A DNA stretch of 47,430 nt, taken from the NCBI GenBank assembly GCA_030456445.1, contig JAKDNM010000013.1:1-47430 (forward strand). Direction: 5' to 3'. Both the position numbers and the translations under genes were made by a program. Source of the stretch: Hyphomicrobiales bacterium (GTDB lineage Bacteria > Pseudomonadota > Alphaproteobacteria > Rhizobiales > Rhizobiaceae). Below the pieces are notes generated by a model. The model made no database searches. It was given only the letters and a program-made list of their open reading frames with translations, and was not told where the DNA came from. Positions 22,580 through 31,913 of this stretch are shown piece after piece (position 1 is the first letter of the stretch; each line of letters opens with the position of its first letter).

Positions 22580-24630
22580 TGTTTCCTCCCCTCTCCATCT
22601 CCTTCGTTCGACGTGTTAGCCTCGATCTTGAGGTAAATAGGCCTGCTGTCCTTTGCCGCGAGATCGCGCGAAGCCGATGTAATCGCGATGCCGTAGCGGC
22701 CATCGGCCGGAAACGCCCAATCGACGGCATATCGTCCCTGCCCCATGTCTTTTGCCCATTTGCGGGTCTGCCATGCTCCGCTCGACGAGAAGGCGAGCAC
22801 GCGGACATCCTCTATGCCTTCCAGCACGGCACCGGACCTGTCATCCGTGATCCGGAAGGTCACGCGCCGCGCCAATGGGCTCGTGCCGGTGGAAGCGGAA
22901 ACCTGGTCGAGGACGACCGAAGTCTTCTTACGCGCTGTTTCGGATTCGAGACCGGGTGCGACGGTAACGTCGAAACACTGCGCATTGGCCTGATCACCAA
23001 AAACGACGGGAACATCATAAGCGCCGCCAAAAGGCAGCGACGCGGTTGCCTCGTAGACACCCGGCCGCGTTTCGCGGAAACCGCGATCGAGCGTCAGTAT
23101 GCCTTGCGCCTGGGGGGTATAGATGCCGACGGTGCCCATCGGCGTATTCATGCCTTCCATATAGTAGTAAGCGACCCTTTCAGCAGGGTTGGCGACCATG
23201 GCGCCATGCCCATAAGGTGCAATCAGGCGGGCCCCCGCGAGAGCTTCGCGCGCCTGCTGCGGCCGCGAGGCCGACTGCACGTTGAGCGGAAGCAGCCTGC
23301 CGGCAGCGATACCGGCCAATTCGACGATGGTGAAATGATCGCCGCCCAGGCCACGGACATAGGCGTAGTCATGGGTGAAGGCGATCTCGACCGGCTGCTC
23401 GGCGACCGGCACCCGCTCGAGAACCGCCCCGCTCGCCGTGTCGATGAGAAGCAGTTCGCTCGAACGGCGGTTGGTGGCGAGCAGATGCCGCCCGTCCGGA
23501 GCCATGGCCAAAGCGGATATGCCGGTCGGGACAGAAATCGACGGCGAGCGCTTGAGCGTCGTTGCGTCCAGCACCTCGATTTCAACTGCCGTTTCGGAAG
23601 CCAGGAACAGCCGGGCCGCCGCGCTGTCATATGCGATTATCGGCGAAGCGGCTGCGATAGCCGTTTCGGACAAGGATTTCGCGGTCGCGGTGTCCAGCAT
23701 CATCAGGCGGCCGGCGGCGCTGGCGACAATCAACCTCGAAGGCCCTGCCGGCACCAGTGTCGCCTGCCCCGGACCGACGGCCACAGGTCGTGGCGATTGA
23801 CTGTCGTCGGGACCCGCGATGGCGACTTCACCCTTTGCCGAAAGCCAGACGGCCAATTTCCCATCGGCCAGCGGCCGCAGTTCGGTCGGGACGGCGCCCT
23901 TGCCGAATTCCAGCAGATTTTTTACCTGGTAGGTCTTCATGTCCAGCACGGCAACCGTGCCGTAAGCCGGAACCGAGACGAAAAGATGCGCCTGATCGGC
24001 TGACAGAGCCCAGTCGGCCACGGCGCCCGGCAAAGGGATGATTTTTTGCATCTGGGTGATGGTGAAATCGACCTGCGGATCAACCACCGAAACGGCGCCC
24101 ATGCGGTCGAGAACCAGAAGCCGGCTGGCGTTGAAATCGACGTCGGGCCGGGTCGTCAGGTTGCCGCGCGTCAACAGCTGGATCTTGGCCGAGCAGGAGA
24201 TCTCCGCCGAGACCTGGGCATTGCGCCTCAGCATCATCCAGCCCGTCGCATCCTGCCCTGTGATCGGCAGGCCGGTTGTTGCATCCGCGACAAGCAGGAT
24301 CGCCCGTGCTTCCTGGCCGGCGACGGGCGGGCCGCCGTCGAGCGCGGTCAGTTCGAACCGATATTTCGCCGTCTTGGCATCGAAGTGCCGCGGAACGCCC
24401 TTGTTCCGGCGCGTCCCGACCTCGTTTTGCGGTCCTCGATGATCTTCGTGGCCGGTCCCGAGCGACAATGACGCCAATTGCGCCGGATCGGCTTCGATGC
24501 CGGTTCCCGGAAGGCACAATTGCGAACCCAACCGGTCCATCTGTTCGTTCTGGGTCGCGGCAGGCAAGGCAACCAGCATCGCCACAACGGGTGCGGACAG
24601 GCTGAGCAATCGGAATGAAGCCGCGGGCAT
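22576..24630 (-). CDS. exported beta-propeller (YVTN-like) protein
   Basis: A 684-residue protein with an N-terminal signal sequence (MPAASFRLLSLSAPVVAMLVA, processed near residue 26). Residues about 150-460 form repeated blades of the YVTN/cytochrome-cd1 type, such as AHLFVSVPAYGTVAVLDMKT, KNLLEFGKGAVP and GRHLLATNRRSSELLLIDT. The C-terminal part (about 540-684) looks like an Ig-like beta domain. No heme-binding CxxCH is present. ATG at 24630 was chosen because it gives the signal peptide; the longer frame to 24861 overlaps the oxidase. It starts 10 bases after the oxidase stop and is likely its partner. Confidence 0.8.
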   Translation of the reverse strand: MPAASFRLLSLSAPVVAMLVALPAATQNEQMDRLGSQLCLPGTGIEADPAQLASLSLGTGHEDHRGPQNEVGTRRNKGVPRHFDAKTAKYRFELTALDGGPPVAGQEARAILLVADATTGLPITGQDATGWMMLRRNAQVSAEISCSAKIQLLTRGNLTTRPDVDFNASRLLVLDRMGAVSVVDPQVDFTITQMQKIIPLPGAVADWALSADQAHLFVSVPAYGTVAVLDMKTYQVKNLLEFGKGAVPTELRPLADGKLAVWLSAKGEVAIAGPDDSQSPRPVAVGPGQATLVPAGPSRLIVASAAGRLMMLDTATAKSLSETAIAAASPIIAYDSAAARLFLASETAVEIEVLDATTLKRSPSISVPTGISALAMAPDGRHLLATNRRSSELLLIDTASGAVLERVPVAEQPVEIAFTHDYAYVRGLGGDHFTIVELAGIAAGRLLPLNVQSASRPQQAREALAGARLIAPYGHGAMVANPAERVAYYYMEGMNTPMGTVGIYTPQAQGILTLDRGFRETRPGVYEATASLPFGGAYDVPVVFGDQANAQCFDVTVAPGLESETARKKTSVVLDQVSASTGTSPLARRVTFRITDDRSGAVLEGIEDVRVLAFSSSGAWQTRKWAKDMGQGRYAVDWAFPADGRYGIAITSASRDLAAKDSRPIYLKIEANTSNEGDGEGRKQ

Positions 24631-24640
24631 TGCCTTTGCC

Positions 24641-27600
24641 TCACTTGCAAATCTGATGGCGTCCGGTTCTCTGATCGAGGATGTGGCCGTAGACGAAGGC
24701 GTGATCGGTTTCGTCGTCCCCTGCCTTCTCGTCACAGGCCTTGGGGTCGTAGACGCGCATGATTCCCCATTGCCCGCCGCCGAAAGCGAAGCCGAGCGGC
24801 GTGCGATAAAGGTAGTCGCCAGGCAGCTTTTCCCTGCCGCCGGCACTTTCGAGCAGAACATTGACGTGACGGCCCGGCCCGATGGCGTTGACCACGCCCA
24901 CGCGGTTCTGTGGGCCGGGATCGGCCGTCTGGACGGTCGAGTTCGCCGTCCATGGATAATTTACCCAATCGTGGCCGGACAGCGCAAAGGCGCCATTGCG
25001 CGGATGGCCGGCGGGTTGGACGATGCGCCAGCGCACGGGCATCCCCGCCGCCGTGGTGAACAGCGGCGTGGATGGATCGCCATGGCCGTCTTCTACCTTG
25101 GAGGACAAGACGTTCGAATAGTCATAGTCCATCATCTCGCCGGGGTCGGCGGCGGGATTGGCGTCGAGACGAGCCCAAAACGGCTCGAAGCGGTAATTGA
25201 AGGCCTTCTGGCCGGAATCTTCCGCATCGTCTCCGTTACGCAGATTGGCCAACGGCTCGCCGCGATAGCGTACGCTGGCATCGTTCTGGTAGATCAGCAC
25301 GAATTCCCGGAACTGCTCGCCGGTCGGACTTTTCACCGTCGCGGCCGCATTGAGGCAGGCGTAACGGCTGGCCGAATCGACATCATTCGACGTCCGCAGC
25401 ATCTGGCAATCGGTTTGCCATTGCGCTCCTTCGGGTTCGACCACCAGCGCCCCGATGGTGCCATGCGAGGAGCCCTTGATGACGTCGCCGAAATTCTGCA
25501 GCCCGACCGCGCCGAACTCGATCGGTGTGAATTTCGGCTTGTCGTCCCGCGGCTTCTTCGCCCAGTCGCCCGCATACCAGCGATAGGTCGCCCGGTTGTC
25601 GAACAGGTAACGTCCGTCCGGCAATTGTCCGCCAGGCGTGCTGGCGCAAAATTGTAGTGGATCTGTCGGATCGCACGGATAAGCGAGGCTGGACTGGTTG
25701 ATGCCCACGGCCGAGCCGTCATTGATGATCGTATTGCCGGCCACGAGTTGCGCATGCAAACCGATGGCGCGTGAGGCCGGAAGGTCGTTGTAGTTCAATC
25801 CATCGGCAATCGGGGGCATCATCGTCCAACTCCAGTTCAGCGGATCGGAAATATCCTCCCGCTCCGCCTTCATGCGGTTCCATAGCTCGACTTCGATGCA
25901 TTCTCCGGCGCGTGCACGCAGGATCAGCGGCTCCGGCGATTTCCGGCCTGCGGCCACCAAGGCGGCGTCGGAGACGTCATGGCCGACGAGCACCTGCGGC
26001 GCCGGACGGCTTCCGTTGACGGCAGGCTGCTGCAGCTCCTCTTTTGACGCCAGATAGACGATCGCGTTCGGGTCCTCGATCTTGCGCCTGGCGTGATAAC
26101 TCAGACCGCCGTTCGCCATGAGGTCGGCAAGCCGCCATGCCTCGACGACGAAGTGACGGCGCGGCAATTCCGCCTCGCAAACGCTCTGGTTGGGTCGGGT
26201 GGTGGTCTCCGCCGCCGCGTTCGTCGGCAACGGCGCCAGCCCGGACACCGCGTCGGCGGCGGATGCAAGGCGCATCACGCCCCACTGTCCGTCCCAGAAA
26301 TTGTCGGTGGCCGTCGTGCCGTAGAGATGATCCTTGGTTTTTTGCGGCGCGGGATCCTCGATATTGATGTTGAACTCGAAATGCTCGGAAATGCCGATAT
26401 TCTGCGCCGCGCGATAGCCGCTTTCCGGCGAACCGGGTTCCGCCAGCCATTTTGCGCCATTCATGAAGAAGATGTGGTTCTCTTCCTGCGCGCCCTGGAC
26501 CAGGCGCACCTGCACGTCGTCGCCTTCGCGCGCGGCCAGGATCGGCGTTCCCGGATCTCCGTCCCGCCTCAGCCCGGCCGGCTCATTGCAGTTGGATTGC
26601 GCGGTGTCGGCGCAATCGCGCTTCAGATAGGTGTCGAGAAAAATCCGGCGCGTGTCGTAGGGTCGGTTCTCGGCCGCAATCCGCTGGCGGATCTCGTTGT
26701 CCTGATCGGTATGGACAAAGGTCGAGAAGACGTTGGCGATATCCGACCGGTCGCAAAGATTCTTGTAGATGCGGACAAGGCACGCGGTATCGGCAGCCGA
26801 TCCGTCACCCGGACAAACGCCTTCATATTTGGCCTTGGTCGCCGGCTCGGCGGCGATAGCCGCGCGGCAAGCCGACAGTTGAGCCGCCGACGGGTTAAGC
26901 GCTTTCAGCTTCCACTGGCCGGCCGCATTCTCCTCGCCGACGCGCAACGGCACCGGCTCGTTGCGATAATTGATCAGTTGGCCGCCGGGGTCCGACACCG
27001 CGATCCCCTCGGGTCGCGGGATGGAAGAGTTGAACACCATCTGCGGCAGGTCATGGTCGAGCCGAGCCGGCGGGTTGATCGGCTTGTTTCGAGGCGGCGC
27101 CGAATAGAGCAGCGAGAAATCCGCCACCGCCATATTGTATTCGCGCTTGGAGAAAGCCCGCGAACCGTCCGGCTTTTTCGGTCCGATGATGTTTGCCGCA
27201 AAAGAGGTCGGGCCGCCGTCGGCGCGGGACACGATGGGCGCGCCGGAATCGTCCTGGCCGCCGAAAGGCTTGCCGGCCAGCGTCTGCCAGGACGATCCGT
27301 TCGGCTCGATCACCAGCGCGGCGTAGAAGCCATGCTGTTGATGGGAGCTCGGCCCGAAATGGTCATGGGTAAAGACCGTGCGGATGGTGCGATCATCGCC
27401 GTTCTGGTTGAGCAGCGGGTCGGCCCACCAGCGCTGGATGGTCGATTGCGCACCGCACCAGGGGTGATCTTCAAGAAGCTTTTCCGCCTCGCGCGGATCG
27501 GCCGGCAGCGCTTGAGGGCATTGGCCGCGCGGATCGCCGGCGAGCGCCCCGCCGACCCGAAACAGCCTGTGGGTCAAGGGGCGCAGTTCCGCCGTGCCCT

Positions 27601-30346
27601 TGAAGGCGTTGTTGGCGATGATGCGCTCACGGATTTCGTCGGGCGAGAAGGTGCCGTCCTCGTAATTCCATCCGTTTCCGGAGCCGTCGGAGGAGGTCAC
27701 GTCGAATTTCACCAGATGGATGTGCTGGCCGATCGTGTCAGTCGGAGTGAATACCTGGAAATCGTCGAGGTTCAGGTTCGACGGGATGAGGTTGGTTGCC
27801 TCGAACACCACGCACTCGCCTGAATTGGCCCGAAAGAAAAAAGGTTCGGGCGTGCGCGTATGGTCCAGAGTTGTCTTGGCATCCTCCTCCAGCGTGATGA
27901 TGCGCGCCTGCGGATCGTGCCAGCCGTGCTTGTTCACCGGCATGTCGAACTGCAGATAGGTGGCGCGATATTTGCGCTCCGGCGGCAGCAGCGCCCATTT
28001 GCTCGGATCGTCGGGATTGTCGTCCTTCTTGCCGACATAGAACCGAGACGGGCACGGATCGGCGAACGGCGCACCCGGCTTCGGCGCATAGCCGTTGACG
28101 CGGAAGAGCACGCGCTTTTGCGGCGCATCGCAGGTGCCGTCGGCCACGCAGGTCGGATATGCCTTTTCCGGCACTCCGAAACGCGACCGTTCGACGGTGA
28201 CAGCGTTCGGCCCGATCCCCTCATGGAATTCCATAGCCGTCTTTTCCTCGGGCGTGCCGTCAAGAGGAAGCCGGCGGATCCATGCCTTCGTAAGCTTGGC
28301 CGCCAGGGAGAAAAGACTGTCGCTGCCATTCTCGCTTCTGACGCGCGCGGCGATCCGGTTCGATTGCCCGAGCGGGTCGTCCTCGGCGATCGAAGTGTCG
28401 AAATACTTCTTTTCCAGATCCGTCGCCGTCCCGCCGGCGCCCTTGCCGAACAGGCCGACGCCGGTTTCGCGCTCACCCTGAAGCACGACATGGCGCATCA
28501 GCGTATTCGACGTATCTTCGGCATAGGCGTTCGGATCGATGTCGAGCGGCGGCTGCGGCGGGCGATGCCCGGCAATGCCGGCGACATAGAACGGATATCC
28601 CTTGAAACCGGAGGAAGGCATCGGCGGCAAGGGCGCGTCCGGCAAGGGCACGATCGCCGGATTGGGCGTACCGCCGGCAATTTCGGCATCGGGCAGCCAG
28701 CGGTCGTGCGTGCCGGCCTCGAATACGTCATGCGTGCGCCACAACTCCCACATTCCTTGCGCAAAATGCGGATAGAGATGGCAATGGAAGATGGCGTCGC
28801 CGGGTGTCAGGTTGCGGTTGCCGGAACCGCCATACTGGATTTCGTAGGTAAAGGACGCGCCGGGCGAAATGGTTTGCGAATCCAGATAGACCGAGTCTGG
28901 ATCGTGCCAGTCCTGCGTCCACTGATGCGCATGAAGGTGAAAGACATGTGTTTCCTTCGGCCCGGCGTGGAGATTGCGGAACCGCACCGGATCGCCAAGA
29001 TAGGAATGGTGAACGTTTGAGGGATCATCCGGATAGAGAGCCCGCACGGCCTTGTTGTCGGCATCCCGCTCAACCACCAGTGCGGGGTCGCCCATCGCCC
29101 ATGAGGAGAGGAAAAACTCCTCCAGCTTGCATTCAGCACAATCCTTCGTCGGGCCGACGCCCTTGCGATTGGCAAGCACCATAGCGCCTAGGCCGGCGGC
29201 GCCATAGTTGATGCCCATGCCGTCCTTCAGCGCGCTGATCGGGTTTTCCTCGTCCTCCAGTTCAGGGAATGCCTGTACCGCAGTGATCTCGTCATGGAAG
29301 ATGGTGGAGAATTCGCGAAAAGGTTGACCGCAGGAGGAACTCGGCCCCTTGACGGTATCGCAATTCTCGCCGGCCTGGCGCGGATCGATGATCGCATTCA
29401 GGTCGGTGTGGACGATTTCATGCGCGGCGAAGGCGCTGTCGCTGTCCGCGACAAGGTCCAGCACAGGGACACCATGTGCGTCCTTTGCCGAATATTCGAT
29501 CTTCGGCGTTCCCCTTGCCGATTGGCCTTTCGTGGCGGCAGCAAGTTGCGGGCCGCTGACTTGCGAGCGGTACCATTTTGAGCCCGCAGGCTCGACGTTC
29601 ACCGTGCCGAAAAGCCCGAGTCCAAGCTGGCCGCCATCTCCTTCTCCACCTGCGGGAGCGGCCATGGAATAAAGCAGGAAGCCGCCCTCCTTCCTCGCAA
29701 TCCAGGTGTAGACCCGCGTTTCACCAGGCTTGACAAGCGAGCTGGGATTGAAGCCCACATTCATCCCGTCAGAGGCAATGGAGCCGGACAATTCCAGTCC
29801 GTTGACATGCATCGAAACCGAGCGCGTGGCCGGTTCTTCGGAATCTATCGAAATCGTGCGGCCGGTCGCGGGGTCCGTGACGTGTTCTTCTCCATCGCGT
29901 TGAGGCGTGAGAAAGTTCGTCAGTTCGACGCGCAGGCAGTCGCCCTCATTCGCGCGCAATACGATGGGCCGCGGACGCTTGTCCGGGCGCAAACGAACGC
30001 TTCCTGCCAACGTCCTGTCGTGCTCGCCTGCTTCTGGTGGAATCGCGGTACCCGTTGATGCGTCGCCGGCGACTTGATCGTCCTCTCCCGTTTCCACGAT
30101 GTCGCGACGCAGAGCAAACAACATGCCGCCGGGATTGAAAGAGCCAAACCGGTCGTAGAAATAGATCTGCTCAAGCGCACCCACACGAGCGACGACCGTG
30201 TTGTCTCGGCGACAGGCTGATGGCGGATTGAAGTCTGCCTTTGTCGCGGCGGCATCGTCAGCGATGCCGAGGCAAGCCGCAAAGCCGATTAAAGCGCCCA
30301 ACCTCAAGAGGCTCGGAAATTGCTTGACCGTTCGATGCGTATCCAT
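24641..30346 (-). CDS. giant multicopper oxidase (1901 residues)
   Basis: An exported protein with signal peptide (about residues 10-34). It contains several cupredoxin domains. All four His-x-His motifs needed for the trinuclear copper centre are present, spread over the chain: H470-x-H472 in HVFHLHAHQW, H521-C522-H523 with H527 and M532 in HCHLYPHFAQGM (type 1 copper ligands C522, H527 and probably H467), H875-x-H877 in QHIHLVKF, and H994-x-H996 with H1002 and H1005 in THDHFGPSSHQQHG. The first cupredoxin unit has HVNG instead of HWHG and lacks the HSH, so it is structural. The size and the scattered ligands recall the very large bacterial Mn(II) oxidases such as MofA and Pseudomonas MnxG/McoA. 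The substrate is not established. Confidence 0.88.
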   Translation of the reverse strand: MDTHRTVKQFPSLLRLGALIGFAACLGIADDAAATKADFNPPSACRRDNTVVARVGALEQIYFYDRFGSFNPGGMLFALRRDIVETGEDDQVAGDASTGTAIPPEAGEHDRTLAGSVRLRPDKRPRPIVLRANEGDCLRVELTNFLTPQRDGEEHVTDPATGRTISIDSEEPATRSVSMHVNGLELSGSIASDGMNVGFNPSSLVKPGETRVYTWIARKEGGFLLYSMAAPAGGEGDGGQLGLGLFGTVNVEPAGSKWYRSQVSGPQLAAATKGQSARGTPKIEYSAKDAHGVPVLDLVADSDSAFAAHEIVHTDLNAIIDPRQAGENCDTVKGPSSSCGQPFREFSTIFHDEITAVQAFPELEDEENPISALKDGMGINYGAAGLGAMVLANRKGVGPTKDCAECKLEEFFLSSWAMGDPALVVERDADNKAVRALYPDDPSNVHHSYLGDPVRFRNLHAGPKETHVFHLHAHQWTQDWHDPDSVYLDSQTISPGASFTYEIQYGGSGNRNLTPGDAIFHCHLYPHFAQGMWELWRTHDVFEAGTHDRWLPDAEIAGGTPNPAIVPLPDAPLPPMPSSGFKGYPFYVAGIAGHRPPQPPLDIDPNAYAEDTSNTLMRHVVLQGERETGVGLFGKGAGGTATDLEKKYFDTSIAEDDPLGQSNRIAARVRSENGSDSLFSLAAKLTKAWIRRLPLDGTPEEKTAMEFHEGIGPNAVTVERSRFGVPEKAYPTCVADGTCDAPQKRVLFRVNGYAPKPGAPFADPCPSRFYVGKKDDNPDDPSKWALLPPERKYRATYLQFDMPVNKHGWHDPQARIITLEEDAKTTLDHTRTPEPFFFRANSGECVVFEATNLIPSNLNLDDFQVFTPTDTIGQHIHLVKFDVTSSDGSGNGWNYEDGTFSPDEIRERIIANNAFKGTAELRPLTHRLFRVGGALAGDPRGQCPQALPADPREAEKLLEDHPWCGAQSTIQRWWADPLLNQNGDDRTIRTVFTHDHFGPSSHQQHGFYAALVIEPNGSSWQTLAGKPFGGQDDSGAPIVSRADGGPTSFAANIIGPKKPDGSRAFSKREYNMAVADFSLLYSAPPRNKPINPPARLDHDLPQMVFNSSIPRPEGIAVSDPGGQLINYRNEPVPLRVGEENAAGQWKLKALNPSAAQLSACRAAIAAEPATKAKYEGVCPGDGSAADTACLVRIYKNLCDRSDIANVFSTFVHTDQDNEIRQRIAAENRPYDTRRIFLDTYLKRDCADTAQSNCNEPAGLRRDGDPGTPILAAREGDDVQVRLVQGAQEENHIFFMNGAKWLAEPGSPESGYRAAQNIGISEHFEFNINIEDPAPQKTKDHLYGTTATDNFWDGQWGVMRLASAADAVSGLAPLPTNAAAETTTRPNQSVCEAELPRRHFVVEAWRLADLMANGGLSYHARRKIEDPNAIVYLASKEELQQPAVNGSRPAPQVLVGHDVSDAALVAAGRKSPEPLILRARAGECIEVELWNRMKAEREDISDPLNWSWTMMPPIADGLNYNDLPASRAIGLHAQLVAGNTIINDGSAVGINQSSLAYPCDPTDPLQFCASTPGGQLPDGRYLFDNRATYRWYAGDWAKKPRDDKPKFTPIEFGAVGLQNFGDVIKGSSHGTIGALVVEPEGAQWQTDCQMLRTSNDVDSASRYACLNAAATVKSPTGEQFREFVLIYQNDASVRYRGEPLANLRNGDDAEDSGQKAFNYRFEPFWARLDANPAADPGEMMDYDYSNVLSSKVEDGHGDPSTPLFTTAAGMPVRWRIVQPAGHPRNGAFALSGHDWVNYPWTANSTVQTADPGPQNRVGVVNAIGPGRHVNVLLESAGGREKLPGDYLYRTPLGFAFGGGQWGIMRVYDPKACDEKAGDDETDHAFVYGHILDQRTGRHQICK

Positions 30347-31056
30347 ACCAAAGATCCCTATCCGTGATCTTCCAGGAATGCGTCAAACTAGAATTATATA
30401 TTTTGAACCTATAGTCCTATACGGCAGATTATCTCTATCTCTTTTTTAAAAATCCTGCGTAACGAATATTGTTGATTTTCATGTCATTGACACATCACTA
30501 GAATCTAGAGATGCATTCATAGAATACCAACTCTAACGAGTATCATTCACGCCATAAGAATTATCTCTTCCATCGGCTACGGCGACCCCCGACATCCGAT
30601 GAAATAGTCTCGTAGCAAGAAACGAATCGCTTGAAGTTACTCATTACCGCGCCCTCGCAAACACTACATTCGCGTCCAGGCTCCGGCCGGATGAACTGCC
30701 CCCTGAGGCTCACGTACATCGGAGTTCACGAAAATGTGCGCCTTTCCGAGTGGATTGTCAATTTGACAAACTTCTTGGCTACGCAACTCCGCCACTAGGT
30801 TAACAAATCAATAAAGCGCGCCCAGCACTCTCTTCGGAGGCCCGTAGGCACTGGCATCGCTCAAGCAGCAGGCGGCGCCTCAAAAAGAGGTATAGGTCGG
30901 ACGACAAAGCCGAGGTCTGTTGGCCCATTTCATCTATTCGACTAAGCGTTCACTGCTGCAAAGCAGCACATTCGGTGATCGCCGATGTCACGGCATCAGA
31001 GTCTCGCACTGATTGCAACGCGAGAATCTTGAACGCCCCCAAATCTCACCCGTCCA
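30347..31056. other. long non-coding region upstream of the oxidase operon
   Basis: No convincing gene on either strand. The first 200 bases (30380-30580) are clearly richer in A and T than the surroundings. On the minus strand TATAAT (complement of 30393-30398) lies 47 bases before the oxidase start and is a plausible -10, without a good -35. Weak open frames around 30680-30800 on the minus strand may be decayed gene ends, but I cannot identify them. Confidence 0.6.
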
Positions 31057-31695
31057 TCATCTGACGACAGCATCAGGTTGGAAAAGCAGCTTTATATAGC
31101 TTCTGACCAAATGAATCTGTTCGGGCAGGATTTTGTCGTTTTTCGTGGCGCGTCCCAACACCAGTCCACCCTCGATAACGGTTGAAATCATGTCGGCCAA
31201 CGCGTTGAGGTCAACGGCTTCAACCGGGGGATAAACGGCAGTGATCGCATCGAGCCCTCGGCGGAACCGGGCGCGCCATTTGAGCACGATCTCGTGGTTG
31301 AGCGAATGTATATCGTGATTAAAGAGGCGCTCCTGATAACAGAAGGTGGCGACGAGGCAGCCCGGAAATTCCTGCGGCAGGTCAGCCATCTTCTCCGCCA
31401 ACAGCCGCAGCCCGGTCAAGAACGCTTGCAGGGGATCATCGGATAACGCGTATCCCCTTGCAAAGACATCGTCCAGCAGAGCGTCGTCGCGTTGCACGTA
31501 GCGACGCAGAAGCGCTAGGGCGAGAGCGTTCTTGTCAGGAAAATGATAGAAAAAACCGTTTTTTGTAATTCCGGCTGCGGCGATTAACTCTTCGATTGAG
31601 GTTGCGCCGAACCCTTTGGCGAGAACCGCCGCTTCCGCGATCACCAGCAAACGCTCACGCGTGTCGCCAATAATATGAGCGGCTGCGGCATCCAT
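31057..31695 (-). CDS. TetR family transcriptional regulator
   Basis: A 212-residue TetR/AcrR regulator. The N-terminal helix-turn-helix is clear (TRERLLVIAEAAVLAKGFGA, then ITKNGFFYHFPDKNALAL), and the rest (about 75-205) is the helical ligand-binding domain. It is divergent from the FAD-linked oxidase gene, with 218 bases between them, so it probably represses that gene in the absence of a ligand. The ATG start gives normal length. Confidence 0.92.
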   Translation of the reverse strand: MDAAAAHIIGDTRERLLVIAEAAVLAKGFGATSIEELIAAAGITKNGFFYHFPDKNALALALLRRYVQRDDALLDDVFARGYALSDDPLQAFLTGLRLLAEKMADLPQEFPGCLVATFCYQERLFNHDIHSLNHEIVLKWRARFRRGLDAITAVYPPVEAVDLNALADMISTVIEGGLVLGRATKNDKILPEQIHLVRSYIKLLFQPDAVVR

Positions 31696-31913
31696 CTTCC
31701 GTACCTCTGCACCGCTGGCCTCGCCGGGCGCTTCAGAATCCCGCCGTTACGAACAAAAGAATCTAGACCGTCGCGCCTGCAACAAGCACCCGGAACTGCA
31801 CCGCGAGTCCACTGGCGACACACTAAAAATGATAGCACGTTTTACGCTCTAGAACCATCGCGGAGCCAACAGCGCATTGGGGCATTCCGCGCCGAAACCA
31901 GAGGAGACGCGAA

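Noticed and set aside
26093-29020. Plus-strand open frames of 576 and 386 codons inside the oxidase gene
   Set aside because: They lie fully within the 1901-codon oxidase frame, whose copper motifs run through this stretch; no start signals or motifs.
30660-30800. Minus-strand open stretch that could be a LysR or other gene end
   Set aside because: The similarity is too vague and the frame is bounded by stops; I could not name a family.
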